NCBI GenBank assembly: GCA_015068175.1
Contig: SVLA01000007.1
Coordinates: 1 to 29,980, forward strand
From: Oscillospiraceae bacterium
GTDB taxonomy: Bacteria > Bacillota_A > Clostridia > Oscillospirales > Oscillospiraceae
Direction of reading: 5' to 3'
DNA: 29,980 bases
This document shows positions 13,246-20,474 of the stretch, in pieces. The position numbers and the translations under genes are program-made. Each line of letters starts with the position of its first letter. Within the stretch, counting starts at the first letter, position 1. Under the pieces are notes generated by a model. The model did not search any database, was not told where the DNA came from, and worked only from the letters and a program-made list of their open reading frames with translations.

Positions 13246-14823
13246 TTACTTAATGACGATATTTGCGTTCTCGTGACCGATCATCTCAGGGGTACCATGG
13301 AGTTCGGTATTGGTGAGGGTCAGGTTCGCATTGGTTGCGCCTGCTCTCAGAACAATAACAGCATCCTCAACGCAAGTGGAGGTCAGATTGCAGTTGGTGA
13401 TCTCATAGTTCTCAACAGTGCTATTGGCACTCTCACCAAAGCGGAGAACGTACTTCTGCACACTGAAGTTGGAGTCAACAACCTTAATATTGTCACTGTT
13501 GTTGAAGTTGACGCCGCGGGCGGCATTAACGGTGCATTTCTCGATCAGAACGCCATCGATGCCCTTGAGCTGAGCCAGGGAGTGGGCATTGGCGGTGGCG
13601 GTGCAGCCGGTGATGACCAGGTTCTTGTCGCCGCCGGTGTAGGACTTGACACCAACAGCACCAGGAACATCGAAGGTGCAGCCTTCAACAGTCACATTGC
13701 AGGTGTAACGGGTAGCATTGGTGCCGTCACCCAGACGGATGCAAGCATCAGCGGAAATGCTGTCAGCCTTGAAGGTCAGGTTCTTAACCGTCAGACCGGC
13801 GGAAAGGATGGTAGCGGACTTGCCGTCAACGGTCAGAACGCCGGCAAAGGTCTTGCCGTTGCCGGCGATGGTGATCTTGGTGTTGGCCTTCTGAGTGGCT
13901 GTTACATCGCCGTCAATGTCGTCAGCAAAGACAATGGTATCACCGTCAACGGCACTGTCCAGAGCAGCCTGCAGTTCAGCAGCATTGGTGACCAGAGTGG
14001 GCAGCTTCTCGTCGCCGAACCAAGCAGCAACATTGGCAGCGTCAACATCACCAAACGCAGCATCCAGAGCGGTGTCGGCATCAGCGAAGCCAGCGGCCTG
14101 AACAGCCTGGGACAGAACCAGGATATCCAGAGTGCCGTTGCCGTTGCCGTCGAGGGCCTTGCAGTCCTCGTTGGTAGCCTCAGAACCAATGTAAACCTGG
14201 GACAGGCTGGGGTAAGCGGTTTCGCCGGCGGGCAGGATGCCGCCCTCGTGTCTAACGCCAGGGGCGCCGGCATAGGTAAACTCGTGGATGAAGTAGTTGT
14301 TGCCGTCAATGGTGACAACACCGTGCTGATTGTCGATCCAAGTGAGGTGGTTGCTGAAGCTGATCAGAGAGGGATCAGCGGAGCCGACTTCGATGGCCAC
14401 GATGGTACGGATATAAGCATCGGTGATGCCGTCGTTCTCAACAACGACGAACTTATCCTGGGCATTCTTGCCGGCAAAGACATCCATACCGCCGTAGGAA
14501 CCGACCTGGGTCATACGGACAGGAATGGAATCATAACCAGCATAGCCGGGATGATTACCGGGCAGGCTGGGGTCGCCCACGATGGGCAGCAGGGGCTTGC
14601 CCTGAGTGAAGGACTGCAGCACATAGCTGGTCACGCCATCGATGGTGGCAGTAGCACCCTCAACACGCTCGTACTCGTGCTGCTTGATGGACACGAAGCC
14701 CATGGTCATGACGTTGACATCGCTGTCTTCGTCCTGCAGGTAAGCCAGGGTACCCATGATGCCGGCGCCCATGGCGACAGCAATAACGAGAACCAGGGCC
14801 AGGGCCTTTTTAACGTTCTTCAT
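13246..14823 (-). CDS. TasA-like protein with beta-helix-type tail (paralogue 5)
   Basis: A 525-residue protein starts at ATG 14823 after AAAGGA. The signal ends in MGTLAYLQDEDSDVNVMTMGFVSIKQ, in which TD is changed to QD. The head is a close relative of paralogue 6, sharing HEYER, SYVLQSFTQGKPLLP, the DKFVVVEN turn, IDGNNYF, the PSLSQVY segment and an EF-hand-like LDGNGNGTLDI loop that may bind calcium. The tail (about 285-525) is a beta-helix of roughly 20-25-residue coils (TKITIAGNGKTFAG, LTVKNLTFKADS, NVTVEGCTFDV, NLVITGCTATA, VLIEKCTVNAA), with stacked Asn and Cys positions typical of pectate-lyase-like folds. No catalytic motif is recognised, so binding or adhesion is more likely than enzyme activity. 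Confidence 0.83.
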   Translation of the reverse strand: MKNVKKALALVLVIAVAMGAGIMGTLAYLQDEDSDVNVMTMGFVSIKQHEYERVEGATATIDGVTSYVLQSFTQGKPLLPIVGDPSLPGNHPGYAGYDSIPVRMTQVGSYGGMDVFAGKNAQDKFVVVENDGITDAYIRTIVAIEVGSADPSLISFSNHLTWIDNQHGVVTIDGNNYFIHEFTYAGAPGVRHEGGILPAGETAYPSLSQVYIGSEATNEDCKALDGNGNGTLDILVLSQAVQAAGFADADTALDAAFGDVDAANVAAWFGDEKLPTLVTNAAELQAALDSAVDGDTIVFADDIDGDVTATQKANTKITIAGNGKTFAGVLTVDGKSATILSAGLTVKNLTFKADSISADACIRLGDGTNATRYTCNVTVEGCTFDVPGAVGVKSYTGGDKNLVITGCTATANAHSLAQLKGIDGVLIEKCTVNAARGVNFNNSDNIKVVDSNFSVQKYVLRFGESANSTVENYEITNCNLTSTCVEDAVIVLRAGATNANLTLTNTELHGTPEMIGHENANIVIK

Positions 14824-14850
14824 AGCTAAAATTTCCTTTCATTATTTGGT

Positions 14851-14881
14851 TCCGTCCCCTGCCTCACCGGGCAGGGACGGA
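14851..14881. other. Intercistronic stem-loop between paralogues 4 and 5
   Basis: TCCGTCCC-(C)-TGCC pairs with GGCA-GGGACGGA (12 bp, one bulged C, loop of 6). It fills the 70-bp gap between the paralogue 4 stop and the ribosome site of paralogue 5 (which is after the stop of one and before the start of the other only if read on the minus strand). There is no T tract. Confidence 0.6.
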
Positions 14882-14893
14882 AAATTCATGAAA

Positions 14894-16249
14894 TTACTCG
14901 GGGATCACGGTGTACCAAATGTCGCCATTGGACTGGGTCTCAGCAACGACGGTGTAGCCGTCGGCCACGAAGCTCTGATTGTGCATCTTGCCCTCATGGA
15001 CGTTGGAGGGGTCCATGTTGACAAAGGTGCCGCCCTTGACGATGACAACGGCTTCGCCGGCGATATACTCACCGTCGCTGCAGTTGATGACGGTGGAGCG
15101 ATGGCAGCCGTCATACTGCTTGTTGGGGCCGTCGTTGATGGAGCCGTCGGTGTCCTCCGTAGCCTGGAGGAGACCGCTCATGACGGTCAGGGTGCCGCTC
15201 TGAACATAAACGGCATCGTGGTAGGAAACCAGGGTGGGGCCGTCAATGACCACGTTGGCGCCGTCACGGACGGTCAGCGCGTAGGCGGCATTGTTGCCGG
15301 AGTTGATGATCTTGCCTTCGCCCTTGATGGTGACGTTGGCGCCGTAAACATCCAGCACGGAGACGGACTGGCCGGAAGTGGCCGGGGGGTAAACCCGGTC
15401 AGCGGTGATGGTGTGGCCGTTCAGGTTCAGGGTCAAATCGGCGGTGATGGGGGTCTCCAGACCGGTCAGGGTGATGTCCTCTTCCAGGATGTAGGGGCCG
15501 CCGACCTCAAAAGCCTTCAGCAGTTCAGCCTCATTATGGACGGGGATGCCAGGCTCGGCCCAGATGATGCCGTTGTCGCCCCACTGAGCGAAGTAAGCAT
15601 CATGGGCGTCCCAGGCGGTGTCAAAGCCCTCAATCTGGACAGCGTAAGCGCTGACATAGATGATGGGGAAGGCTTCTTCCTTGACATTCCAATCCACGGG
15701 GGTAGTGATGCCGTTTTCAACAACGTACATATCGCCCTCGGGGGTGATGTCTACATTGTGGTCCATGTAGACCTTGGTCAGAATGGACTCGGTGGTAGCG
15801 CCCACTTCCAGGGGCTTCTGATACATGACGGTATAGACATTGTAGGCCATGCCGTCGATGGTAGCGGTAGACATGTTCCAGGCAGAGCCGTCTTCCGTTT
15901 TCCAATTCCACTTGCCGTCGCCAACGGATTCCTTGGCGTAGTTGAAGTGGACAACATTATTGTAGGCGTACTCACTGTCCAAAGCAGTGGGAATCGCCAC
16001 ATGGGCCCAAACCCAGGCGTCATTTTTGCCGGTGTTGGTGATGGTGGGGACTTTCTCAATGTCCACACCGGGAATCAGGACGGTGCCCTGTTCGAAGGAT
16101 TCGTTCAGAACGATGTCCACATTGCCGATGGTGAAGACATTGGCCTTGCTGTCCCGGTCGGTCAGGTAGGCAATGGTCAGACCCACGGAAACCAGGGCGA
16201 CCATTGCTACTGCCAACAGCAGGCAAAGAATTTTCTTCATATTCTTCAT
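14894..16249 (-). CDS. TasA-like protein with beta-helix-type tail (paralogue 4)
   Basis: The 451-residue protein starts at ATG 16249, seven bases after AAAGGA. The signal ends in GLTIAYLTDRDSKANVFTIGNVDIVL, an almost ideal SipW/TasA context. The head (to about 220) is a close paralogue of paralogue 3: LIPGVDIEK, NTGKNDAWVWAHVAIP, VHFNY, MAYNVYTV and YVSAYAVQ-E-F, then an AxDAY..QWGDNG helix. The tail has beta-helix-like coils (YILEEDITLTG, LTLNLNGHTI, VTIKGEGKI, YALTVRDGANVVIDG, VVIVKGGTF) and ends with a GYTVVAETQSNG strand pair. No anchor or enzyme motif is seen. Confidence 0.83.
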   Translation of the reverse strand: MKNMKKILCLLLAVAMVALVSVGLTIAYLTDRDSKANVFTIGNVDIVLNESFEQGTVLIPGVDIEKVPTITNTGKNDAWVWAHVAIPTALDSEYAYNNVVHFNYAKESVGDGKWNWKTEDGSAWNMSTATIDGMAYNVYTVMYQKPLEVGATTESILTKVYMDHNVDITPEGDMYVVENGITTPVDWNVKEEAFPIIYVSAYAVQIEGFDTAWDAHDAYFAQWGDNGIIWAEPGIPVHNEAELLKAFEVGGPYILEEDITLTGLETPITADLTLNLNGHTITADRVYPPATSGQSVSVLDVYGANVTIKGEGKIINSGNNAAYALTVRDGANVVIDGPTLVSYHDAVYVQSGTLTVMSGLLQATEDTDGSINDGPNKQYDGCHRSTVINCSDGEYIAGEAVVIVKGGTFVNMDPSNVHEGKMHNQSFVADGYTVVAETQSNGDIWYTVIPE

Positions 16250-16293
16250 AGGCTTATCCTTTCAAATGATCATTGGATCATTCGGTGGGGTCC

Positions 16294-16317
16294 TCCCACC
16301 CCGTTGCCGGGGTGGGA
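16294..16317. other. Intercistronic stem-loop between paralogues 3 and 4
   Basis: TCCCACCCC (16294-16302) pairs with GGGGTGGGA (16309-16317), loop of 6, in the 84-bp gap. There is no T tract on the minus strand, so it is not a classical terminator. Confidence 0.65.
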
Positions 16318-16333
16318 AGGATGGATGTGTTAA

Positions 16334-17710
16334 TCAGGCGTTGGGGGTAACGACCCAAACGTCGCCAACCTTCTCGCAGGTGGAGGTAGCAGCAACCCAG
16401 TTGGAGGGATCAAAGCCGAAGGTACCGCCGTTGATGATGACGGTGCCGGTGCCCAGGATGCCGGCGGTGTAGCCGGAACGGGTGGAAGCCTTGCCGAAGG
16501 TACCGCCGTTGATGATGACGGTGGTGCCGGCCTCAGCGTAGACATAAGCGCGCTTCTGGTTCAGAGTCTTGCTGAAGGAGAAGGTGCCGCCGTTGATCTC
16601 GATCTTGGAACCAGTGCCGACAGCATAGAAGTTGTAGCGGCCGGAGGTGCTGGCAGTGGTAACATCCACGATGCTGCCATCGAAGGTGACCTCGGCGCCA
16701 TCGGCAGCAGCGACACCGCCGCCGCCTGCCAGAACTTCAACATCGGTGAAGGTGGCAGTGGCATCAGCGCCCCTGATAATGGCAGCATAGTCGGAAGAAG
16801 TACCGGTCTTCAGAGTGCCGTTCTCCAGGGTCAGCTCGCCGCCGTTGACCTGGAAGTAATTGCCGGACAGGGTGTTGCCGCCCAGGTTGATGCTGGCCTC
16901 GAGGTCAGCGGGGAGGTTGAAGTTCTCGGCATCGATGTCCTCGGTGACGTTGATGTAGTCGATGTTGCCCACGGCGCCGTTCCACTCGGTTAGATTGGAA
17001 ACATCGGCAACGCTGTCAGCATACTCGGTGCCGTTGGAGCCCCACTGCTTCTGGTAAGCGGCGTAAGCTTCCTGCACGGTGGCGAAGGTTTCCTTCTGGA
17101 TGCCGTAAGCGCTGACATACATGACGGGGTAAGCATTTTCATTGACGTTCCACACGGGATCGCTGGCAACGCCGTTCTCGATCCAGCACATATTGCCATC
17201 GGGATCGATGTCGATGTGGGTGTCCAAATAAACATTGGTGATGACAGCGGAAGTGGTCTCGCCATTCTTCAGAGCAGTCTGGTGCAGGACGGTGTAGACA
17301 TTGTACTCAATGCCCTTGATGTCCACGTTCTCTTCGACCAGCCAGTTGCCGTTCTCATCGGTCCAGGTCCACTCAGCATCATTCACGACATTCTTGTCGA
17401 AGTTGAAGTGAACAATGTTGTGAGCAGCATCGGCATTGTCCAGCGCAGCGGGGATGGCCACGGTAGCCCAAACCCAAGCGTCGTTCTTGCCGGTGTTCTC
17501 GATGTAGGGCTCCTTGGCGATGTCCACACCGGGGATCAGGGTAGCGCCGTCGGCAAAGTTCTCATGCAGCTTGATGCTGACATCGCCAACGGTGAAAACG
17601 TTGGCCTTGGAGTCGCGGTCGGTCAGGTAGGCCACGGTGATGCCGATGGATGCAGCAGCCACCAGGGTCAGAACCAGCACGACAGCAATGATCTGCTTCA
17701 GATTCTTCAT
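16334..17710 (-). CDS. TasA-like protein with beta-helix-type tail (paralogue 3)
   Basis: The 458-residue protein starts at ATG 17710 with AAGGA ten bases upstream. The signal ends in GITVAYLTDRDSKANVFTVGDVSIKL. Its head matches paralogue 4 closely (LIPGVDIAK, NTGKNDAWVWATVAIP, VHFNF, YNVYTV, YVSAYGIQ-E-F, QWGSNG) and has a DIDPDGN loop with calcium-like ligand spacing. The tail (about 225-440) shows repeated coils ending in NGGEL, NGGTF (three copies) and GAEVTF, a beta-helix pattern. Relative to paralogue 4 the head is strongly conserved while the tail differs, as if the tails were diversified or swapped. It ends without a membrane anchor. Confidence 0.84.
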   Translation of the reverse strand: MKNLKQIIAVVLVLTLVAAASIGITVAYLTDRDSKANVFTVGDVSIKLHENFADGATLIPGVDIAKEPYIENTGKNDAWVWATVAIPAALDNADAAHNIVHFNFDKNVVNDAEWTWTDENGNWLVEENVDIKGIEYNVYTVLHQTALKNGETTSAVITNVYLDTHIDIDPDGNMCWIENGVASDPVWNVNENAYPVMYVSAYGIQKETFATVQEAYAAYQKQWGSNGTEYADSVADVSNLTEWNGAVGNIDYINVTEDIDAENFNLPADLEASINLGGNTLSGNYFQVNGGELTLENGTLKTGTSSDYAAIIRGADATATFTDVEVLAGGGGVAAADGAEVTFDGSIVDVTTASTSGRYNFYAVGTGSKIEINGGTFSFSKTLNQKRAYVYAEAGTTVIINGGTFGKASTRSGYTAGILGTGTVIINGGTFGFDPSNWVAATSTCEKVGDVWVVTPNA

Positions 17711-17775
17711 AGTGTTAAATTCCTTTCATTTTTTCATGCGCAATGCGCACAGATTACAAATTTAAGGGGTCGCGA

Positions 17776-18450
17776 TCAGCCGTTCTCGGTGGCCACAGCG
17801 GTGGTCCAGGCCAGGTAAGCAGCCGCATTCTGAGTGCCGCCTTCGGCGACCTCGAAGCCGCTGTACTGCACTGCGTAAGCAGTGACGGTGAGGGTGGGAT
17901 AGCCGTCATCTTCGTCGCCGTCGTCCAGCTCATTGAGCATGGCCTTAGTAACGGTGCCCAGCACCTGAACCTCATTGTTCTTCAGCACGTTGGCGGTGAA
18001 GTCCTCGGTGACATCCGTCACCAGGCGGTAGTAAACGCCATCGACAGCATTGCCGTCGTTGTCCAGCAACTGGGTCCAGCCATCCTCGACTTCATAAGTA
18101 ATGAAATCGTCCAGATTTTCAGACTCGGTCAGCTTGGCGAACAGCCAGCAATCCTCGGAACCCTTCAGCACGGTGATCACGGGATCCTTGGCGATGGTCT
18201 CGCCGGGCACCATGACATAGTCGTTGGTCGTGGAATCGCCGTCATCGTCCAGGCCGGTGTCGGTTTCCTTCAGGGTGATGTTGATGTCGCCGTAAGTAAA
18301 GGTATTGGTCACGGACTCCGTCGCCAGCAGCCATGCAATACTGCCGCCCACAACACAGCTTACCAGGATGGCCATGGCCACCACCGTCATGATCAAACGC
18401 ATTCTCACACCCTTGGAGGCATGCTTTGTTTCATATTTCCCTTGCTTCAT
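17776..18450 (-). CDS. TasA-like exported protein without tail (paralogue 2)
   Basis: A 224-residue protein starts at ATG 18450 behind AAAGGAGG. It has a long basic start (KQGKYETKHASKGVRMR), a signal helix ending in GGSIAWLLATESVTNTFTYGDINITL, where YLTD is changed to WLLA, and an acidic DDDGDSTTND loop soon after. It contains a VPGETIAKDPVITVLKGSEDCWLFAKL turn and the AYAVQ...F...A..AYLAW closing helix shared by the other paralogues. Its length is that of a plain TasA/CalY domain, so it is a candidate major fibre subunit together with paralogue 1. Confidence 0.85.
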   Translation of the reverse strand: MKQGKYETKHASKGVRMRLIMTVVAMAILVSCVVGGSIAWLLATESVTNTFTYGDINITLKETDTGLDDDGDSTTNDYVMVPGETIAKDPVITVLKGSEDCWLFAKLTESENLDDFITYEVEDGWTQLLDNDGNAVDGVYYRLVTDVTEDFTANVLKNNEVQVLGTVTKAMLNELDDGDEDDGYPTLTVTAYAVQYSGFEVAEGGTQNAAAYLAWTTAVATENG

Positions 18451-18526
18451 AAATTTTGCTCCTCCTTTCCGCTAGATTTTTGGTATTTCACGGACACGGA
18501 CGGGCCGCGCCCGGTGAAAGCAGGTC

Positions 18527-19237
18527 TTAGCCGTTGTACTGCTTATCGAAAGCAGCCCAGGCTTCGTCGGCGTCAGCAAAAGTGCTGCTCTGGATGGCAT
18601 GGCCCTCCACAACGATCTTGAAGCCGCCGTCATACAGGGCAGCCATCTGCTCGTTGGTGGCGTAGCCGGGCACCTTGATACCGGTAAACAGAGGATCCAG
18701 GGTGGTACCATCGGGCTCCATGCCGGTGACGGGCTCCACATAACGGAACTCAAAAGAAATGGTGCTGACACCGTTCTCATTGCCGGTTACAAAGCCGTGA
18801 TAGAGCCAGCTCTGCTCGTCCCAACCATAGAACAGGTCGGCATAATCCTTGATGGCGTTGCCGTCATTGTTGTCGGCATCGATCAGGGCCTGGACCGCGT
18901 TGGCGTTGTAGACCGTCAGGATCATGCGGACGTAGGATTCCTCGCTGCCGGCAGCGACGGTAATCATGGGATCCTTGACATACTCCTTGCCGGGCAGCAG
19001 GTGATACTGGTTACCCAGCTCGGTACGGTTGTCCGGTTTGCCGTCGCCATCCTCGTCGATGACCTGGCCATCCTTATCGGTGACCGCTTCATCCAGGGTG
19101 ATGTTGACATTGCCCACGGTAAAGGTGTTCTCGACGGACGAGCGGTCGGTCAGGTACGCCAGGGTACCCAACACGGATGCCACGACCACAGCGACAGCAC
19201 ACAGAACCAGGAGCAGGGTCTTCTTCTTGTTCTTCAT
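18527..19237 (-). CDS. TasA-like exported protein without tail (paralogue 1)
   Basis: The 236-residue protein has ATG 19237 overlapping the SipW-A stop (ATGA), with GGAGG in the end of sipW. The signal ends in LGTLAYLTDRSSVENTFTVGNVNITL, the best SipW-type context of the set and the closest in layout to Bacillus TasA (AAFND...FASGTLDL). A DEDGDGKPD stretch near residue 60 fits an EF-hand-like or thrombospondin-3-like calcium loop. The core has LLPGKEYVKDPMITVAAGSEESYVRMIL and closes with the shared AIQ..F.DADEAWAAF helix. As the first structural gene, coupled to its peptidase, it is the most likely major subunit. Confidence 0.88.
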   Translation of the reverse strand: MKNKKKTLLLVLCAVAVVVASVLGTLAYLTDRSSVENTFTVGNVNITLDEAVTDKDGQVIDEDGDGKPDNRTELGNQYHLLPGKEYVKDPMITVAAGSEESYVRMILTVYNANAVQALIDADNNDGNAIKDYADLFYGWDEQSWLYHGFVTGNENGVSTISFEFRYVEPVTGMEPDGTTLDPLFTGIKVPGYATNEQMAALYDGGFKIVVEGHAIQSSTFADADEAWAAFDKQYNG

Positions 19238-19842
19238 AGGCTTCCTCCATTCTTCTCGGGAATTTCACCCGATAAGTTTACTGATTCATCCGGTTCGGCG
19301 GGAAGCTCCTCCACGGGAACTTCGGCCTTCCCCTTCTTTTTATCCTCATCCTCACCGAACAGCAAATCCGGCAGGATCAGGAACAGAAGCAGCACCGCGC
19401 CGGCGGAAATGGCACCGTAAGTGCCCCGGGTGGTCTGCAGTTCTGCCACGAAATAACCAAGGTACGGTACCGAAAATACCGGGGTGCCGATGACCTGACT
19501 CCGGGTCACATATCCTTCGTCAGGATGTTCATTGGCATCGCCCTTGGTGCGATAGACGGTCTGGCCGTCTTCCTCCAGCACCTCGATGATGCGGTGGGTG
19601 GCGATGGTCTTATCCGTCAGGCGGTAGGTGATCACGTCCCAGTATTCCAGTTGCTCCACATCCGCTTCTTTAATATAGATGACGGATCCGGTGGGATACT
19701 CAGGCTCCATGGAACCGGACTGCACGATGTAAGGCTCCAGGCCGATCAGCTTCACACCGGCCAGCAAGAGGGCCAGGACCACCACCGCCAGGACCATGAC
19801 CGTGCCGACCACGTTCCAGATCGTTTTAATTGTTTTTTTCAT
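19234..19842 (-). CDS. sipW: SipW-type signal peptidase I (SipW-A)
   Basis: The 202-residue protein starts at ATG 19842; a frame reaching to 19947 would begin before the likely transcript start. It has an N-terminal helix (about 8-32), the catalytic Ser in Q-S42-G-S44-M, the His of ATH83R and a GD102ANEHPD108 stretch supplying the Asp, so the SipW/archaeal-type Ser-His-Asp set is complete. A second helix (about 146-166) and a short acidic cytoplasmic tail complete it. It removes the signal from TasA-like precursors. It is the first gene of the eleven-gene operon and its stop overlaps the first TasA-like gene. The ribosome site is weak, which may limit its amount relative to subunits. Confidence 0.9.
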   Translation of the reverse strand: MKKTIKTIWNVVGTVMVLAVVVLALLLAGVKLIGLEPYIVQSGSMEPEYPTGSVIYIKEADVEQLEYWDVITYRLTDKTIATHRIIEVLEEDGQTVYRTKGDANEHPDEGYVTRSQVIGTPVFSVPYLGYFVAELQTTRGTYGAISAGAVLLLFLILPDLLFGEDEDKKKGKAEVPVEELPAEPDESVNLSGEIPEKNGGSL

Positions 19843-19860
19843 TTCTGTGCTGTTTTGATA

Positions 19861-19892
19861 CCCCTTCGGAATGATTCTTCCGCCAAAAGGGG
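19861..19892 (-). other. 5'-leader hairpin of the SipW/TasA-like operon
   Basis: CCCCTT (19861-19866) pairs with AAGGGG (19887-19892), and CGGAA (19867-19871) with TTCCG (19878-19882), loop of 6, with four unpaired bases on one side. It lies about 18 bases before the sipW start, inside the transcribed leader, so it could affect initiation or mRNA life. Confidence 0.55.
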
Positions 19893-19926
19893 ATACCCCT
19901 CCATCGTTATATGTATATCCTAGTTT

Positions 19927-19955
19927 ATGATACCACCCCCCTCCCAAAAATGCAA
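19927..19955 (-). promoter_or_regulatory. Proximal promoter (P2) of the SipW/TasA-like operon
   Basis: On the minus strand TTGCAT (19950-19955), a 17-base spacer and TATCAT (19927-19932) lie 85 bases before the sipW-A start. It is downstream of the leader terminator, so it would drive the operon whatever happens at that terminator. The spacer is G-rich. Confidence 0.65.
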
Positions 19956-19989
19956 GTACTATTTCTTAATAATTACTTGTCTTTTTATG

Positions 19990-20024
19990 GAAAAGAAAAA
20001 GAGCGGTCCTTCCGCAGGCCGCTC
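19990..20024 (-). terminator. Leader terminator (possible attenuator) just after P1
   Basis: On the minus strand GAGCGG-CCT pairs with AGG-(A)-CCGCTC, a strong hairpin (20001-20024), followed by TTTTTCTTTT (19991-20000 complement). It starts only about 3 bases after the expected start site of P1 and no gene lies between, so it would end P1 transcripts unless bypassed. Confidence 0.75.
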
Positions 20025-20033
20025 AACATTTCC

Positions 20034-20062
20034 ATGATAGCATATGAAACGGCGTCTGTCAA
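20034..20062 (-). promoter_or_regulatory. Distal promoter (P1) of the SipW/TasA-like operon
   Basis: The minus strand reads TTGACA (20057-20062), a 17-base spacer and TATCAT (20034-20039), the strongest sigma-A-like promoter in the window. It fires directly into an intrinsic terminator and then toward the operon. Confidence 0.75.
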
Positions 20063-20137
20063 CGGTATTTGTCCGTGTTTAGAGGATTTTTGTATTTTGC
20101 ACAAATACACGCCCTTTACTTTGTGAACTTTCCCAAC

Positions 20138-20166
20138 TTGCAATTCCAGAAAAACTGTGATAATCT
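20138..20166 (+). promoter_or_regulatory. Promoter of the candidate small RNA
   Basis: TTGCAA (20138-20143), a 17-base spacer and TAATCT (20161-20166) point to transcription from about 20173 on the plus strand, into a region with no coding frame. Confidence 0.5.
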
Positions 20167-20172
20167 ATAGCC

Positions 20173-20391
20173 AGAAAGGGTGATACCAATGTACACGTAA
20201 ACCTTTCCAGACTCCTTTCAGAACGTGTAGTAAAAAGACGAACGCACAAGAAAGGTCCCAAACCGCAGAAAGAGAGGTTAACCAATGATCGAACCCAAGA
20301 ATTCAGCGAAATGACCCCTGATCATCGAGGTGAGTAATCGATGGATCAGGGGTCATTTCATTGTGTACTGCGCCCGAAGGGGCGTTTTTTT
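20173..20391 (+). ncRNA. Candidate structured small RNA, unidentified
   Basis: A stretch of about 220 bases has its own promoter-like site and ends in a terminator, with no plausible coding frame (only 3- and 9-codon frames). It contains TACACGT/ACGTGTA (20192-20198 with 20223-20229), an ACCTTTC (20201-20207) that can pair across that stem with GAAAGGT (20250-20256) as a pseudoknot or with an earlier GAAAGG (20174-20179), and a very long hairpin (20308-20359) with a 16-bp perfect outer stem and a 5-bp inner stem. It does not match a riboswitch, 6S RNA or tmRNA that I recognise. Confidence 0.5.
20371..20391 (+). terminator. Terminator of the candidate small RNA
   Basis: CGCCC (20371-20375) pairs with GGGCG (20380-20384), loop GAAG, and is followed by seven T. 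The sigma-factor promoter begins 3 bases later, so the two transcripts are separate. Confidence 0.75.
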
Positions 20392-20393
20392 AT

Positions 20394-20422
20394 TTGCTTT
20401 TGAAAAACTTTCTATATATAAT
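20394..20422 (+). promoter_or_regulatory. Promoter of the ECF sigma/anti-sigma operon
   Basis: TTGCTT (20394-20399), a 17-base spacer and a perfect TATAAT (20417-20422) lie 52 bases before the sigma gene. An overlapping TGAAAAACTTT could instead serve an ECF-type -35 for self-activation, but the matching -10 is not clear. Confidence 0.65.
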
Positions 20423-20474
20423 GCAATAAAATGCTTCCCTTGCGGATTATACGGGTGAAAGGAGGAGGAAGGAT

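Noticed and set aside
20079..20285. Minus-strand 68-codon frame opposite the candidate small RNA.
   Set aside because: No ribosome site or familiar domain; Ser/Arg/Phe-rich composition is like a shadow of a structured RNA.
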